From positions 1 to 42,875 of the forward strand of contig PWYU01000064.1 of assembly GCA_003567725.1 (NCBI GenBank): a stretch of 42,875 bases of DNA, in the 5' to 3' direction. This DNA comes from Syntrophomonadaceae bacterium. GTDB taxonomy: Bacteria > Bacillota > Dethiobacteria > DTU022. Both the position numbers and the translations under genes were made by a program. The notes beneath the pieces were generated by a model, which saw nothing but the letters and a program-made list of their open reading frames with translations, was not told where the DNA came from and made no database searches. Below, one piece after another: positions 26,073 to 34,730 of this stretch. Positions within the stretch are counted from its first letter, which is position 1. Every line of letters starts with the position of its first letter.

Positions 26073-26126
26073 ACCGCCCATGGCATCGCTCATCGTACCG
26101 CCCGTGGCACCACCCGTGGCATCGCT
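26069..26126 (+). repeat. Five imperfect 12-bp tandem repeats
   Basis: Units TGGCACCGCCCA, TGGCATCGCTCA, TCGTACCGCCCG, TGGCACCACCCG and TGGCATCGCT follow each other directly. They start at the end of REP-like copy E, so slippage from its GTGGCACCG edge is a likely origin. Open frames crossing them are a by-product. Confidence 0.7.
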
Positions 26127-26175
26127 TAACTCTAATCTTTCGCTGTAGTACTATCCAGCCCTATTTAGTTACAGG

Positions 26176-26262
26176 TGCCTGCTGAAGGAAACTGCGCTCG
26201 CTTCAGCCTTTTTCAGCAGGCTCTACTGGATCATGACAGCTTAGGCTGTGCAGTTACAGTTA
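26176..26262 (+). repeat. Dispersed repeat family 1, copy B
   Basis: Perfect arms CCTGCTGAA (26178-26186) and TTCAGCAGG (26212-26220) form a hairpin, followed by TACTGGATCATGACAGC and GCTGTGCAGTTACAG. It matches copies A (4486-4536) and C (5991-6055). The small inner palindrome ACAGC-CTAA-GCTGT type adds a second hairpin. Confidence 0.75.
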
Positions 26263-26347
26263 TCATAAGCAAACCGCAGCAGAAAAATAATAGCCTTTCC
26301 GCTTTGGCTTTATTTTAAAATCTGCTAACTGCCCTCGCTGCCAATGT

Positions 26348-28738
26348 TTAGAAATTGCTGTGTTCAGTCCTGGTTATAATTTCATTTTGCAGCTGTTCAC
26401 TTAAATTATTGAAATAATCACTATAGCCGGCTACCCTGACAATCAGGCCCCGGTGGTCTTCGGGATTTCGTTGAGCTTTGCGTAAAGTTTCAGCATCAAT
26501 AACATTAAATTGGATGTGGTGGCCATCAAGAACGAAATACGACCTGATTAAACTGGCCAGGCTCTCCAGGCCTTTATTCCCGGCCAGGACTGGCGGGGTA
26601 AACTTCATATTTAACAGGGTGCCTCCCGTGAGAAGGTGATCCATTTTCGAAGCCGATTTTATAACCGCTGTAGGACCGTTTAAATCGACCCCCTGGGAAG
26701 GCGATATCCCTTCAGAAAGCGGCATTCCAGCCAGGCGCCCATCAGGGGTTGCTCCTATAACTGAACCAAAATAAACATGACAGGTAGTGGGCAGCATATT
26801 GATGCGGTAAGTACCCCCGCGGACCGTCCGGCGGCCGTTAACGCTGCGGTGAAAGCATTTAAATACATCTTGCATGATAGAATCAGCATAATCATCATCG
26901 TTGCCGTAATGGGGGGTCCTGTTGATTAAAAATTGGCGCCGTTCTTCTTTTCCGTGAAAATTGTGATGTAATAAATCAAGCAGTTCAGGCCAGGAAATAT
27001 TTTTCTCTTCAAAGATATGCTTCTTTAAAGCAGATAAGCTGTCAGTTATGGTGCCTATACCTACACCCTGGATATAGTTGGTGTTGTAACGAGCTCCCCC
27101 AGCGTTATAGTCCTTAGCGTTTTCAATGCAATCGTCTATGATAAGAGATAAAAAAGGAGCCGGCATTTCCTCAGCATAGAGTTTTTCAATAACCTGGTTG
27201 CCGGCTATTTTGATATCGGTAAAGTAGCGAAGCTGCTTTTCAAAAGCCTCAAGGAGCTGGTCGAAAGATTTAAATTGTTCCGGATTGCCGGTATTAAGGC
27301 CCAGCATTTTCCCATTTTTAGGATCTTCGCCACCATTAAGGGTGATCTCCAGTATTTTGACCAGGTTGAAGTAGCCGGTTAGAATATAGCTTTCTTTACC
27401 GAAAGCGCCGGTCTCCACGCATCCGCTGGTTCCACCACAGCGGGCATCTACCAGTGATTTACCCTGCGCCAGCAATTCTGAAATTACTGCTTCTACATTA
27501 AAGACCGAGGGTTGGCCCCAGCCTTTTCTGATCACTTCACCGGCTTTTTTCAGGAAAAGATCGGGGCTTTTTTTACTGACCTGCACATTGGTGCTCGGCT
27601 GCAGCAGCCGCATTTCATCGATCACTTCCAGGAGCAGATAGCTAAGATCATTAACTCCATCACTGCCGTCTGGCCTGACCCCGCCCAGGTTGATATTGGC
27701 AAAGTCGGTATAGGTCCCGCTTTCCTGAAGAGTAATTCCTACCTTGGGCGGGGCAGGCTGGTTGTTAAATTTAACCCAGAAGCACTCCAGCAGCTCTTTT
27801 GCCCGATCCCTCTTTAAAGTGCCATCTTTTAAGCCGCTGTAATAGAAAGGCGCCAGGTGTTGATCGAGCCTGCCGGGGCAAAAAGCATCCCAGGTATTAA
27901 GCTCGGTAACCACGCCCAGGTGAACAAACCAGTAGTACTGCAGGGCTTCCCAGAAACTGCGCGGTGGTGAAGCCGGAACGTGATCACAGACAGCCGCGAT
28001 CTGCTCTAGCTCTGTTTTTCTCCGGGGATCAGTTTCAGCTTCAGCCAGTTCCCTGGCTTTCTCGGCATGCCTCCCGGCGAAAGTGATCAAAGCATCGGCG
28101 CAGATACCCATAGCTTGAAGCTCTTCACTTTTGGTTATTGCTTCCGGATCGTTTGTATAATCAAGGGTAGTGAGGTGAGCTTCGATCTCTGCTTTCAAAT
28201 CGCTCATCCCTTTTTGATAAATCTTATCACCGGCAACGGTATGCCCGGGAGCGCGCTGTTCCATAAATTCAGTAAATAGCCCTGCTTCGTAGCAGTCCAG
28301 CCATTCCTGGCTCATCCGTTTAAAAATCTTGTCTCGCATGGAACGCCCCTGCCAGTACGGGATGATTCTTTCTTCCTGGGTTTTTTTAACTTTTTCATTC
28401 ACCCTGAAGGAGATAGTTTTCCGGTTATTAATGACATCCAGATCCTCTAAGGTATGGCAGCAAAGTTCAGGATAAGTCGGTGTGGCCTGCGGGCCTGTTC
28501 CCCGCTCCCCAACGATCAACTCATCTTCATTGATGCAAATGGTTTTACTTTCCATTAAATGCTTAAAAGACAGGGCTCTGAGCATAGGGGTAGAAACTTT
28601 GCCTTCATAGCTACGGTAAGCTTCGGTAAGCAGCACCGCTCTTTCAGCAGTAATGGACGGTTCTGTGTTTTCACTTTGGCTTCTAAGTTTTTTAACCCTT
28701 TCATTCATGCCTCTAATCTCTTCGTGCATATTAATCAT
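26348..28738 (-). CDS. hypD: trans-4-hydroxy-L-proline dehydratase (glycyl radical enzyme)
   Basis: 796 aa glycyl radical enzyme. It removes water from trans-4-hydroxy-L-proline to give P5C, which ProC reduces to proline. The radical Gly771 sits in VRVAGYSDYF near the C-terminus, and the thiyl Cys440 and Glu442 in SGCVETGAF. As I recall them, the active-site residues of C. difficile HypD (H160, D278, S334, D339, F340, C434, E436, Y450, G765) all appear here shifted by exactly +6: H166, D284, S340, D345, F346, C440, E442, Y456, G771. That separates it from pyruvate formate-lyase, glycerol and choline-lyase types. The ATG at 28738 abuts its GAGG; the ATG at 28729 (9-nt spacing) is an alternative. 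It follows its activase. Oxygen-sensitive, cytoplasmic. Confidence 0.94.
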   Translation of the reverse strand: MINMHEEIRGMNERVKKLRSQSENTEPSITAERAVLLTEAYRSYEGKVSTPMLRALSFKHLMESKTICINEDELIVGERGTGPQATPTYPELCCHTLEDLDVINNRKTISFRVNEKVKKTQEERIIPYWQGRSMRDKIFKRMSQEWLDCYEAGLFTEFMEQRAPGHTVAGDKIYQKGMSDLKAEIEAHLTTLDYTNDPEAITKSEELQAMGICADALITFAGRHAEKARELAEAETDPRRKTELEQIAAVCDHVPASPPRSFWEALQYYWFVHLGVVTELNTWDAFCPGRLDQHLAPFYYSGLKDGTLKRDRAKELLECFWVKFNNQPAPPKVGITLQESGTYTDFANINLGGVRPDGSDGVNDLSYLLLEVIDEMRLLQPSTNVQVSKKSPDLFLKKAGEVIRKGWGQPSVFNVEAVISELLAQGKSLVDARCGGTSGCVETGAFGKESYILTGYFNLVKILEITLNGGEDPKNGKMLGLNTGNPEQFKSFDQLLEAFEKQLRYFTDIKIAGNQVIEKLYAEEMPAPFLSLIIDDCIENAKDYNAGGARYNTNYIQGVGIGTITDSLSALKKHIFEEKNISWPELLDLLHHNFHGKEERRQFLINRTPHYGNDDDYADSIMQDVFKCFHRSVNGRRTVRGGTYRINMLPTTCHVYFGSVIGATPDGRLAGMPLSEGISPSQGVDLNGPTAVIKSASKMDHLLTGGTLLNMKFTPPVLAGNKGLESLASLIRSYFVLDGHHIQFNVIDAETLRKAQRNPEDHRGLIVRVAGYSDYFNNLSEQLQNEIITRTEHSNF

Positions 28739-29636
28739 CCTCGTTAATGATTTTGATACCCTGCTTTTCGAACCGGCCTTTGATCTTGCTTAGCTCTTCG
28801 GAAGCGGGCATTTCAAGTGTCCCGGGACGATATTCAAGATCAAGTTTGCTATATTTAGCGGTTCCATAATTATGATAAGGTATTAACTCCAGTTTGCCAA
28901 GTCCACACTCTTTCAAAACCTTTACCATGGCATCAATATTGACATAGTGATCGGTGATCGAAGGGATAACCGGCATCCTGACCTTAACAGGAAGGCCTCT
29001 TTCGGTCAATTTTTTTAAATTATCAACGGCTAAACGGCTTGAGATACCGGTATATTTACGGCTTTCCAGATCGTCAATAAGTTTTAAATCGTAAAGAAAC
29101 AAATCAGTGTGCGCAGCAAGCTGTTCCAGAACCGTCCAGGGAGCACAGCCTGAGGTATCAATAACGGTATGTACGTCTTCTTTTTTTAACGTCATGAGAA
29201 CTTCTTGCAAAAATTCAGGCTGCATCAGCGGCTCACCACCGGAAAAACTTACCCCTCCCCCGGAGTTGTCGAAAATAAAACGATCCTTCAAAGCTTCTTT
29301 TACCAGTTCTTGCGTGGTATATTCCCTGCCCACTGCTTCAAGAGCATCAGCAGGGCAAACCAGGGTGCATTTCAGGCAGAGGGAACACAAGCTGCGTTCT
29401 ATTACCGGCCCGGCTTCTCCTATCCGGACAGCTCCTTCCGGACAGGCATCCAGGCAGGATGAACATCCCAGGCAGCGTTCAGGTTGCCTCATCACTTCGG
29501 CATGCGGGTTAATGCTCTCCGGGTTTTGGCACCACCAGCAGCTCAAGGGGCAGCCTTTAAAGAATATCGTTGTCCTGATCCCGGGGCCGTCGTGCAGCGA
29601 ATAGCGTTGAATATTAAAAATAATCCCTTTTCTCAT
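28731..29636 (-). CDS. HypD glycyl-radical-activating enzyme (radical SAM)
   Basis: 301 aa. Installs the glycyl radical on HypD using S-adenosylmethionine. The radical SAM cluster is C29-x3-C33-x2-C36 (CPLSCWWC), preceded by the activase signature YSLHDGPGIRTTIFFKGC. An inserted ferredoxin domain holds two more [4Fe-4S] motifs (C55/C58/C61/C65 and C84/C87/C90/C94), as in activases of non-PFL glycyl radical enzymes. SFSGGEPLMQ binds SAM. Its stop overlaps the first possible HypD start by 8 bases, so the pair is coupled. The serine dehydratase gene lies 11 bp upstream. Confidence 0.95.
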   Translation of the reverse strand: MRKGIIFNIQRYSLHDGPGIRTTIFFKGCPLSCWWCQNPESINPHAEVMRQPERCLGCSSCLDACPEGAVRIGEAGPVIERSLCSLCLKCTLVCPADALEAVGREYTTQELVKEALKDRFIFDNSGGGVSFSGGEPLMQPEFLQEVLMTLKKEDVHTVIDTSGCAPWTVLEQLAAHTDLFLYDLKLIDDLESRKYTGISSRLAVDNLKKLTERGLPVKVRMPVIPSITDHYVNIDAMVKVLKECGLGKLELIPYHNYGTAKYSKLDLEYRPGTLEMPASEELSKIKGRFEKQGIKIINEDD

Positions 29637-29647
29637 AAAAATATCCC

Positions 29648-31219
29648 TTATTGATTTAGCCGCTTATAGATTTCCTGAGCTGTCTTAGTTACTGATAAGC
29701 CCCCTCGGCCGGTACAGCGTAATTCTGCAGGCAGCATCCTGCCGCAGCTGTACATGGCTTCTATGGTTTCACCAAGGGGAATAACCCTGTCGAAACCGGC
29801 CAGGGCCATATTGGCGCAGCCCAGCGCATTTAAACCGGCCATAATGTTTTTACCCAGGCAGGGCACCTCTACCCTTTCTGCTACCGGATCGCAGACCATT
29901 CCCATAACATTTTGCAGGGCCATGGCTGCAGCATCGAACCCTTCCAAAACCGTTCCTTCCATCATCTGAACCAGCCCGGCCGCTGTCATTCCGGAGGCAG
30001 AGCCGCATTCGGCCTGGCATCCGCACTCTTCGGCAGCAAAAGTGCTGCTCTTAGCGATGAAGACACCGATTAAACCGGCTGCCAGCAGCCCTTTGACTAC
30101 TTTTTCCTGACCTGGCTGCATATCTTCAGCCACAGCAGCGAAAGTTCCGGGCAAGGTTCCACAGGAACCAGCGGTTGGAGAGGCTACAATTACTTTAAAG
30201 GCGCTTTTCGCTTCCATGACCGCACTGATTTTAGCAATCAGATCGGCAGTAAGCTGCCCGCCTATTAACCGGTTCTGGCTGGCAAGCATTTTCTGAGATT
30301 GTGGGCCTAAAATGCGATCCCGGTAACTGGTTCCAGCCAATCCTTCTGCTATAGAATGGTTCATAATATCAATTAGATCTTCTGCCATTTTATAAACCTG
30401 ATCAGTGCTGATGCCGCCGCGGGCGCTTTCATACATTAAAGCCAGCTCCCATAAGGTCAGCCCCTCTTTTTTGGCCAGGCTTAAAGCTTCAGCGGGGTTT
30501 TCAAAAGGAACCTGGCAATTTTTTCTGGACAATACGGGCAAAACCGGATCCAGCTGGATAACCGCACAAGAGCCGGTGTTTTTTTTAACGGCCTGAACAA
30601 GTTCTTCTGTTATCCTAAATCCTGTTTTCAGGTTGATTAAAGCCATATCAGCTTTTGTTACACAATTAATAAAATCATAACCGGGGATCAATTCTTTAAT
30701 TTTTAATGTGTATTCATGCAGGTTGATGTCGTTTATAGCAGGGAAGAAAAAAAGGGTTTCATAAAAGTCGCCGCCAATTGAAACTTCAAACCCATCAATA
30801 CTTGTTACAGCAATCATCCCTCCCCCGGTGGAGAGGCAGATTAATGTTCTTTCCTCTCCGTTATCGGCAGAGGCCTTGATCTGGTAAGTGTTAGGGTGAT
30901 CAGCTGAAAAAGGTTTAATTTCAAAAAAGAGATCAAGATTGTTTTGACGGGCAATATGTAGCGAATCTACCAGGTCAGGATCATTTAAATCCATCCCCAG
31001 CAGCCCCCCAGCCAGCCCGATATCTGCTCCCTGTTCATGGTAAGTAGAAGCTAAAGAGCCATCTGGATCGAATTTAACCAGACAGGAAACGCAGGGTCCA
31101 GGCAGGCACTGCCGGATGATCCGTCCGATGCGGACCGATGCTGCGGTGTGAGAACTCGATGATCCTCTCATTACCGGACCAATAACATCATTAAAAATGC
31201 TTGGGGGTTGCTTATTCAT
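29648..31219 (-). CDS. L-serine dehydratase, iron-sulfur type, fused beta-alpha chains
   Basis: 523 aa. Deaminates L-serine to pyruvate and ammonia with a [4Fe-4S] cluster. The beta domain (about 5-170) starts DVIGPVMRGSSSSHTA. The alpha domain (about 240-520) has VASPTAGSCGTLPG, the Cys-rich EECGCQAECGSASGMTAAG, CDPVAERVEVPC and LRCTGRGGL. It is longer than E. coli SdaA (about 454 aa) but has the same one-chain order. Certain motif positions differ from classic SdaA, so a related amino acid dehydratase is possible. The likely site GGAGGG is 15 nt before the ATG, somewhat far. Together with HypD it points to amino acid fermentation. Confidence 0.85.
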   Translation of the reverse strand: MNKQPPSIFNDVIGPVMRGSSSSHTAASVRIGRIIRQCLPGPCVSCLVKFDPDGSLASTYHEQGADIGLAGGLLGMDLNDPDLVDSLHIARQNNLDLFFEIKPFSADHPNTYQIKASADNGEERTLICLSTGGGMIAVTSIDGFEVSIGGDFYETLFFFPAINDINLHEYTLKIKELIPGYDFINCVTKADMALINLKTGFRITEELVQAVKKNTGSCAVIQLDPVLPVLSRKNCQVPFENPAEALSLAKKEGLTLWELALMYESARGGISTDQVYKMAEDLIDIMNHSIAEGLAGTSYRDRILGPQSQKMLASQNRLIGGQLTADLIAKISAVMEAKSAFKVIVASPTAGSCGTLPGTFAAVAEDMQPGQEKVVKGLLAAGLIGVFIAKSSTFAAEECGCQAECGSASGMTAAGLVQMMEGTVLEGFDAAAMALQNVMGMVCDPVAERVEVPCLGKNIMAGLNALGCANMALAGFDRVIPLGETIEAMYSCGRMLPAELRCTGRGGLSVTKTAQEIYKRLNQ

Positions 31220-31256
31220 AATTATCTATCAAATCCCTCCACCAGTCTGCCGGATT

Positions 31257-32051
31257 TTATAGTAAAGAACCTTTTTCAAACCGGTAATAGACCAAACTAA
31301 AAAAAACTAAAAACATTAAAAGCAAAAGCCACATTCCCGTAAATAGCGTACTCCAATCCCAGCCGCTGATGACCAGGCTACGGACCGGGGCTACGGCATA
31401 GGAAATTGGGTTGAAACGGGCAATAACCTGGATCCAATCGGGCATGGCGGCAGTGGGGAAAAGGGCGCTGCTGCTGAACACCAGGGGCAGGGTTAAAAAA
31501 TTAATAACTGAAAACAGGGTTTCCGGGGTCCTGATCGAGGCCGAAAGGAATAGAGAAATACAGCTCATAATGGCCGCAAAGAGGCCGCAAATTACAAGGG
31601 TAAGCATAATTCCCGGTAACCCGGTAACAAAAGTAATGCCCATCATAAAAGCTAAAAGGACTATCACTGAAGCCTGAAATATGGTCTGCAGAACCAGGGC
31701 TGCTATTTTACCCAGGGCGATACTGTAACGGGGAATAGGAGCGCTGAGCAGTTTAATTAAAAAGCCCATTCTTCGATCCCAGATAATAGAGATCCCGCCA
31801 AAAACTCCTGTATAAAGCGAAGACATCATCATAACGCCCGGAACCATGAAGGCCAGGTAGTTATCAATTCCAATCATTTCAGCAGTAACGGGGTTATCGG
31901 TCAACCTGGCCATCATTGAACCCATTAATACCAGCCAGATTACAGGCTGGACCAGGGACATCAAAATCCTCATTTTTTGTCCCATAAAGCGTTTGATTTC
32001 CCGCCAAAAAATATAGTAAGCTCCCTTTAACCCCATTACCAACGTTGTCAT
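31257..32051 (-). CDS. ABC-2 type transporter permease
   Basis: 264 aa with six predicted membrane helices. ABC-2 family features include the N-terminal amphipathic segment YYIFWREIKRFM, a cytoplasmic loop after IWDRRMGFLIKLLSAPI and the C-terminal ISYAVAPVRSLVISGW. It partners the ATPase encoded just upstream (72-bp gap) in a DrrAB-like efflux or export system for a drug, lipid or other hydrophobic substrate. Substrate unknown. Confidence 0.9.
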   Translation of the reverse strand: MTTLVMGLKGAYYIFWREIKRFMGQKMRILMSLVQPVIWLVLMGSMMARLTDNPVTAEMIGIDNYLAFMVPGVMMMSSLYTGVFGGISIIWDRRMGFLIKLLSAPIPRYSIALGKIAALVLQTIFQASVIVLLAFMMGITFVTGLPGIMLTLVICGLFAAIMSCISLFLSASIRTPETLFSVINFLTLPLVFSSSALFPTAAMPDWIQVIARFNPISYAVAPVRSLVISGWDWSTLFTGMWLLLLMFLVFFSLVYYRFEKGSLL

Positions 32052-32123
32052 TTATTTTACCTTCTTTTTCCGGCCTGCTTTATGAAGCTGAACAGGTACT
32101 TATTAACAATAATTTTCCGTCTG

Positions 32124-33155
32124 TTAACGGGTTTTCCTGAGACGGCGCATGCTGGAACGAACCCGGTCTATCTGCTCCCGGGAGACGCTTTCATCTCGAA
32201 GTTGCCTTCCGGTATAATAAAGAAAAACATCATCCAGTGAAGGCATTTTCAAAGTAACTTTTTTTAAATTGAGCTTTAAACCGTCCAGCGCATCAAAAAA
32301 AAGAGGCAGTTTTTCCTCGCTGTTGTCGGTTAACAGCCTGTATTCTCCATTTTTAAGGGTTATTTCTTTAACAAATTCTTTTTCATTTAAGCTGCCCAGG
32401 GCCTGGTTAATAGTTGAAGAAGCAGCTGCCTGGTCGAATTGAAAAATAATCAGTCCTCCTCCCAGCTGTTTTTTTAAATTATCCGGAGTATCGATTGCTT
32501 TTAGGCTGCCCTGATCGATTATGGCAATTCTGCGGCATAGTGAATCGGCCTCATCCATATAATGGGTGGTAAGCAGGATAGTCATTTTCACTTCTTCGCG
32601 CAGCCTGTTTATGTAATGCCATATTTCATGCCTGGTCTGGATATCTAAGCCAAGGGTTGGCTCATCTAGAAACAGGATGCCCGGGCGATGGATCAGGCCG
32701 CAGGCTATATCAAGGCGTTTGCGCATTCCACCCGAATATGTATCAACGCGATCATGGGCCCTTTCTGAAAGACCTACCAGGTCCAATACTTCCTCAATTC
32801 TTGGTTTGCGAATTGCTTTTTCCATATGGTAAAGCCCGGCCTGCAGTTTAAGGTTATCCATACCCGACAGTTCATCATCAATGGCCAGTTCCTGGGATAC
32901 ATAGCCCAGGTTCAATCTAACCCTGTTTTTATCTTTTACAACATCCAGGCCGTTTACCTGGGCTTTCCCTCCAGTCGGCGCAAGCAGGGTGGTTAGAACC
33001 ATTATCAAAGTAGTTTTACCGGCCCCATTGGGCCCGAGCAAGCCGAATATTTCCTGCTCCGGGACCTTAAAACTCACGCCGTCCAGAGCTTTGATCCCTC
33101 CCGGGTATACCACTGATATATTGTTTACGTTTATCATTTCACCATTGTTATGCAA
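32124..33155 (-). CDS. ABC transporter ATP-binding protein (DrrA type)
   Basis: 343 aa. The nucleotide-binding domain covers about 7-225: Walker A GPNGAGKTT, Q-loop YVSQE, signature YSGGMRKRLDIA, Walker B GILFLDEPTLGLD and H-loop LLTTHYMDEAD. A C-terminal DUF4162-like extension (about 230-315) and a basic tail (RSSMRRLRKTR) follow, as in daunorubicin-resistance type exporters. TTG start at 33155, 7 nt after AGAGGT; ATG at codon 7 is an alternative. It forms a pair with the permease downstream. Confidence 0.92.
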   Translation of the reverse strand: MHNNGEMINVNNISVVYPGGIKALDGVSFKVPEQEIFGLLGPNGAGKTTLIMVLTTLLAPTGGKAQVNGLDVVKDKNRVRLNLGYVSQELAIDDELSGMDNLKLQAGLYHMEKAIRKPRIEEVLDLVGLSERAHDRVDTYSGGMRKRLDIACGLIHRPGILFLDEPTLGLDIQTRHEIWHYINRLREEVKMTILLTTHYMDEADSLCRRIAIIDQGSLKAIDTPDNLKKQLGGGLIIFQFDQAAASSTINQALGSLNEKEFVKEITLKNGEYRLLTDNSEEKLPLFFDALDGLKLNLKKVTLKMPSLDDVFLYYTGRQLRDESVSREQIDRVRSSMRRLRKTR

Positions 33156-33236
33156 ATTTATAACCTCTTGATGTTTAAACTGTATTTTGGATTGATCTTA
33201 TCATAAAAATAATGATTATAATATTCATAAATAGGT

Positions 33237-34667
33237 TTAATCGCTACCTTCACCCTTAATAACAGCAAGCGGTTGCAAGCGGGCTACTTTGCTAATCATT
33301 TCAATTTCAGCAAAAGTGTCGATAACCATTTCAATATCCTTATATGCCTGTGGTGCTTCATCAAGATAAGCTTTTAAATTCCGTCCGGAGACCATGACTT
33401 CAGAAAGCCTGTTTTTTAAATCATCTACCGAGATTTCTTTTTTTGCCGACCGTCTGGAGAGAACTCTACCGGCGCCGTGGTTCACTGAGTGATATATTTT
33501 ACTAACACCCGGCTCAGCTCTGACCACATAAGATGCTGTGCCCATGCTGCCGGGGATGATAATCGGGTGGCCGGTAGATCGGTACTGCTGCGGATTTTCT
33601 GAATGAGCCGGCGGCAGGGCCCTGGTAGCCCCTTTGCGATGAATCAGCATGGCGCGCCCTCCAATTTCTTCAAAACGAGCCGTATTGTGGGCGATGTCAT
33701 ATACCAGTTTTAAATCAAAGCGTTGATCATCAACTCCGAATACAGCGCTGAAAGCTTTGCGAACATCATCAGTAATCCACTGGCGGTTGCAAAAAGCAAA
33801 ATTTATGGCGCAGGCCATAGCAGCCAGGTACTTTTTGCCTGTCCCTGATTTGATTGGTACTGAAGCCAACCCGGCTGAAGGTAGCTCAATATTGTGGGTT
33901 GGAGCCTTTTTTTTCATCATAGCAGTAAAATCAGTACAAATCTGATGCCCAAACCCCCTGCTTCCGGTATGAATTAAAACTGTCAGCATGCCTTTTCTAA
34001 GTCCGTAAATAGCAGCAGTATTTTGATCAAAAATTGTTTCTACATAACCCAGTTCAATAAAGTGGTTGCCACCACCAATGGTAGAAAGCTGCAAACCGCG
34101 ATTGCAGGCTTCTTTACTGACCGCTTTAAGATCTGCACCTGAAATAACACCTCTGTCTTCTATGGCTTCCAGGTCAGCCAACCTGCCGTAGCCCTGTTCG
34201 ATTAAATAAGGGGCGCCTTCCTCAACAAGAGTTTTAAAATTTGCGTTGATAAAAGCATGATGTTTGCTTTTGCGGCCTACTCCACTGGGTACTCGTTTTT
34301 CAATAGCCTTAATCAGCTCTCTCAGGATGGTTTTATCAAGGTCACCCGGATCAAGATTGCTTTGCAAAAGGCGCACTCCACAGTTAATATCCATACCGAC
34401 AGCTCCAGCCGAAATGAGGCCTTTATCGGCATCCATAGCCATAACTCCACCGATAGGCAGGCCAAAACCGCTGTGAATATCGGGCATCCCCACCACCGGA
34501 TTAATAACCCCTTCTAATGAAGCGGCATCCATCAATTGTTGCACTGATTGATCTTCTAAAAAAGAGTGGAATAATTGCTGGTTAAGGTAAATCAAGACAT
34601 CGGCGTTCATTTTGCCGTGTCGCTGAATACGATAACAATTTTTCCCTGCCGGTTCCAGTACAGGCAT
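33237..34667 (-). CDS. rtcB: RNA-splicing ligase RtcB family protein
   Basis: 476 aa. RtcB joins 2',3'-cyclic phosphate and 5'-OH RNA ends using GTP and Mn2+, repairing cleaved tRNA and rRNA. Metal and GTP site motifs: GMPDIHSGFGLPIGGV, VGMDINCGVRLL (Asp and Cys Mn ligands), GGNHFIEL, HTGSRGFGHQ and the guanylylated His in YHSVNHGAGRVLSRRSA. Full length for the family. ATG at 34667 follows AAGGAG closely. No archease or RtcR gene accompanies it; it lies between the ABC exporter and surE on the same strand. Confidence 0.95.
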   Translation of the reverse strand: MPVLEPAGKNCYRIQRHGKMNADVLIYLNQQLFHSFLEDQSVQQLMDAASLEGVINPVVGMPDIHSGFGLPIGGVMAMDADKGLISAGAVGMDINCGVRLLQSNLDPGDLDKTILRELIKAIEKRVPSGVGRKSKHHAFINANFKTLVEEGAPYLIEQGYGRLADLEAIEDRGVISGADLKAVSKEACNRGLQLSTIGGGNHFIELGYVETIFDQNTAAIYGLRKGMLTVLIHTGSRGFGHQICTDFTAMMKKKAPTHNIELPSAGLASVPIKSGTGKKYLAAMACAINFAFCNRQWITDDVRKAFSAVFGVDDQRFDLKLVYDIAHNTARFEEIGGRAMLIHRKGATRALPPAHSENPQQYRSTGHPIIIPGSMGTASYVVRAEPGVSKIYHSVNHGAGRVLSRRSAKKEISVDDLKNRLSEVMVSGRNLKAYLDEAPQAYKDIEMVIDTFAEIEMISKVARLQPLAVIKGEGSD

Positions 34668-34730
34668 CTTACCGCTCCTTCCGCAAAAGCATTTGCTTTA
34701 AACCCCTATGTAAAAAGCTAGTAAGTGTAA

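Larger units (their letters stand above)
25878..26347. other. Repeat-rich gene-free region
   Basis: No gene. It contains, left to right, the upstream region of tRNA-Trp, REP-like copy E, five 12-bp tandem units and dispersed repeat copy B, then about 80 AT-rich bases. Reading frames across it are GC-repeat artefacts. Confidence 0.7.

Noticed and set aside
26069-26126. Possible CRISPR-like array
   Set aside because: Units of 12 bp are directly adjacent with no spacers and there are no cas genes in the window.
25905-26129. 74-codon plus-strand frame
   Set aside because: It is produced by the REP-like palindrome and the 12-bp tandem units (Arg/Gly/Thr repeats), not by a gene.
29107-29604. 165-codon plus-strand frame opposite the HypD activase
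   Set aside because: A shadow of the activase gene, whose cluster motifs are unmistakable; the opposite frame is a by-product of codon bias.
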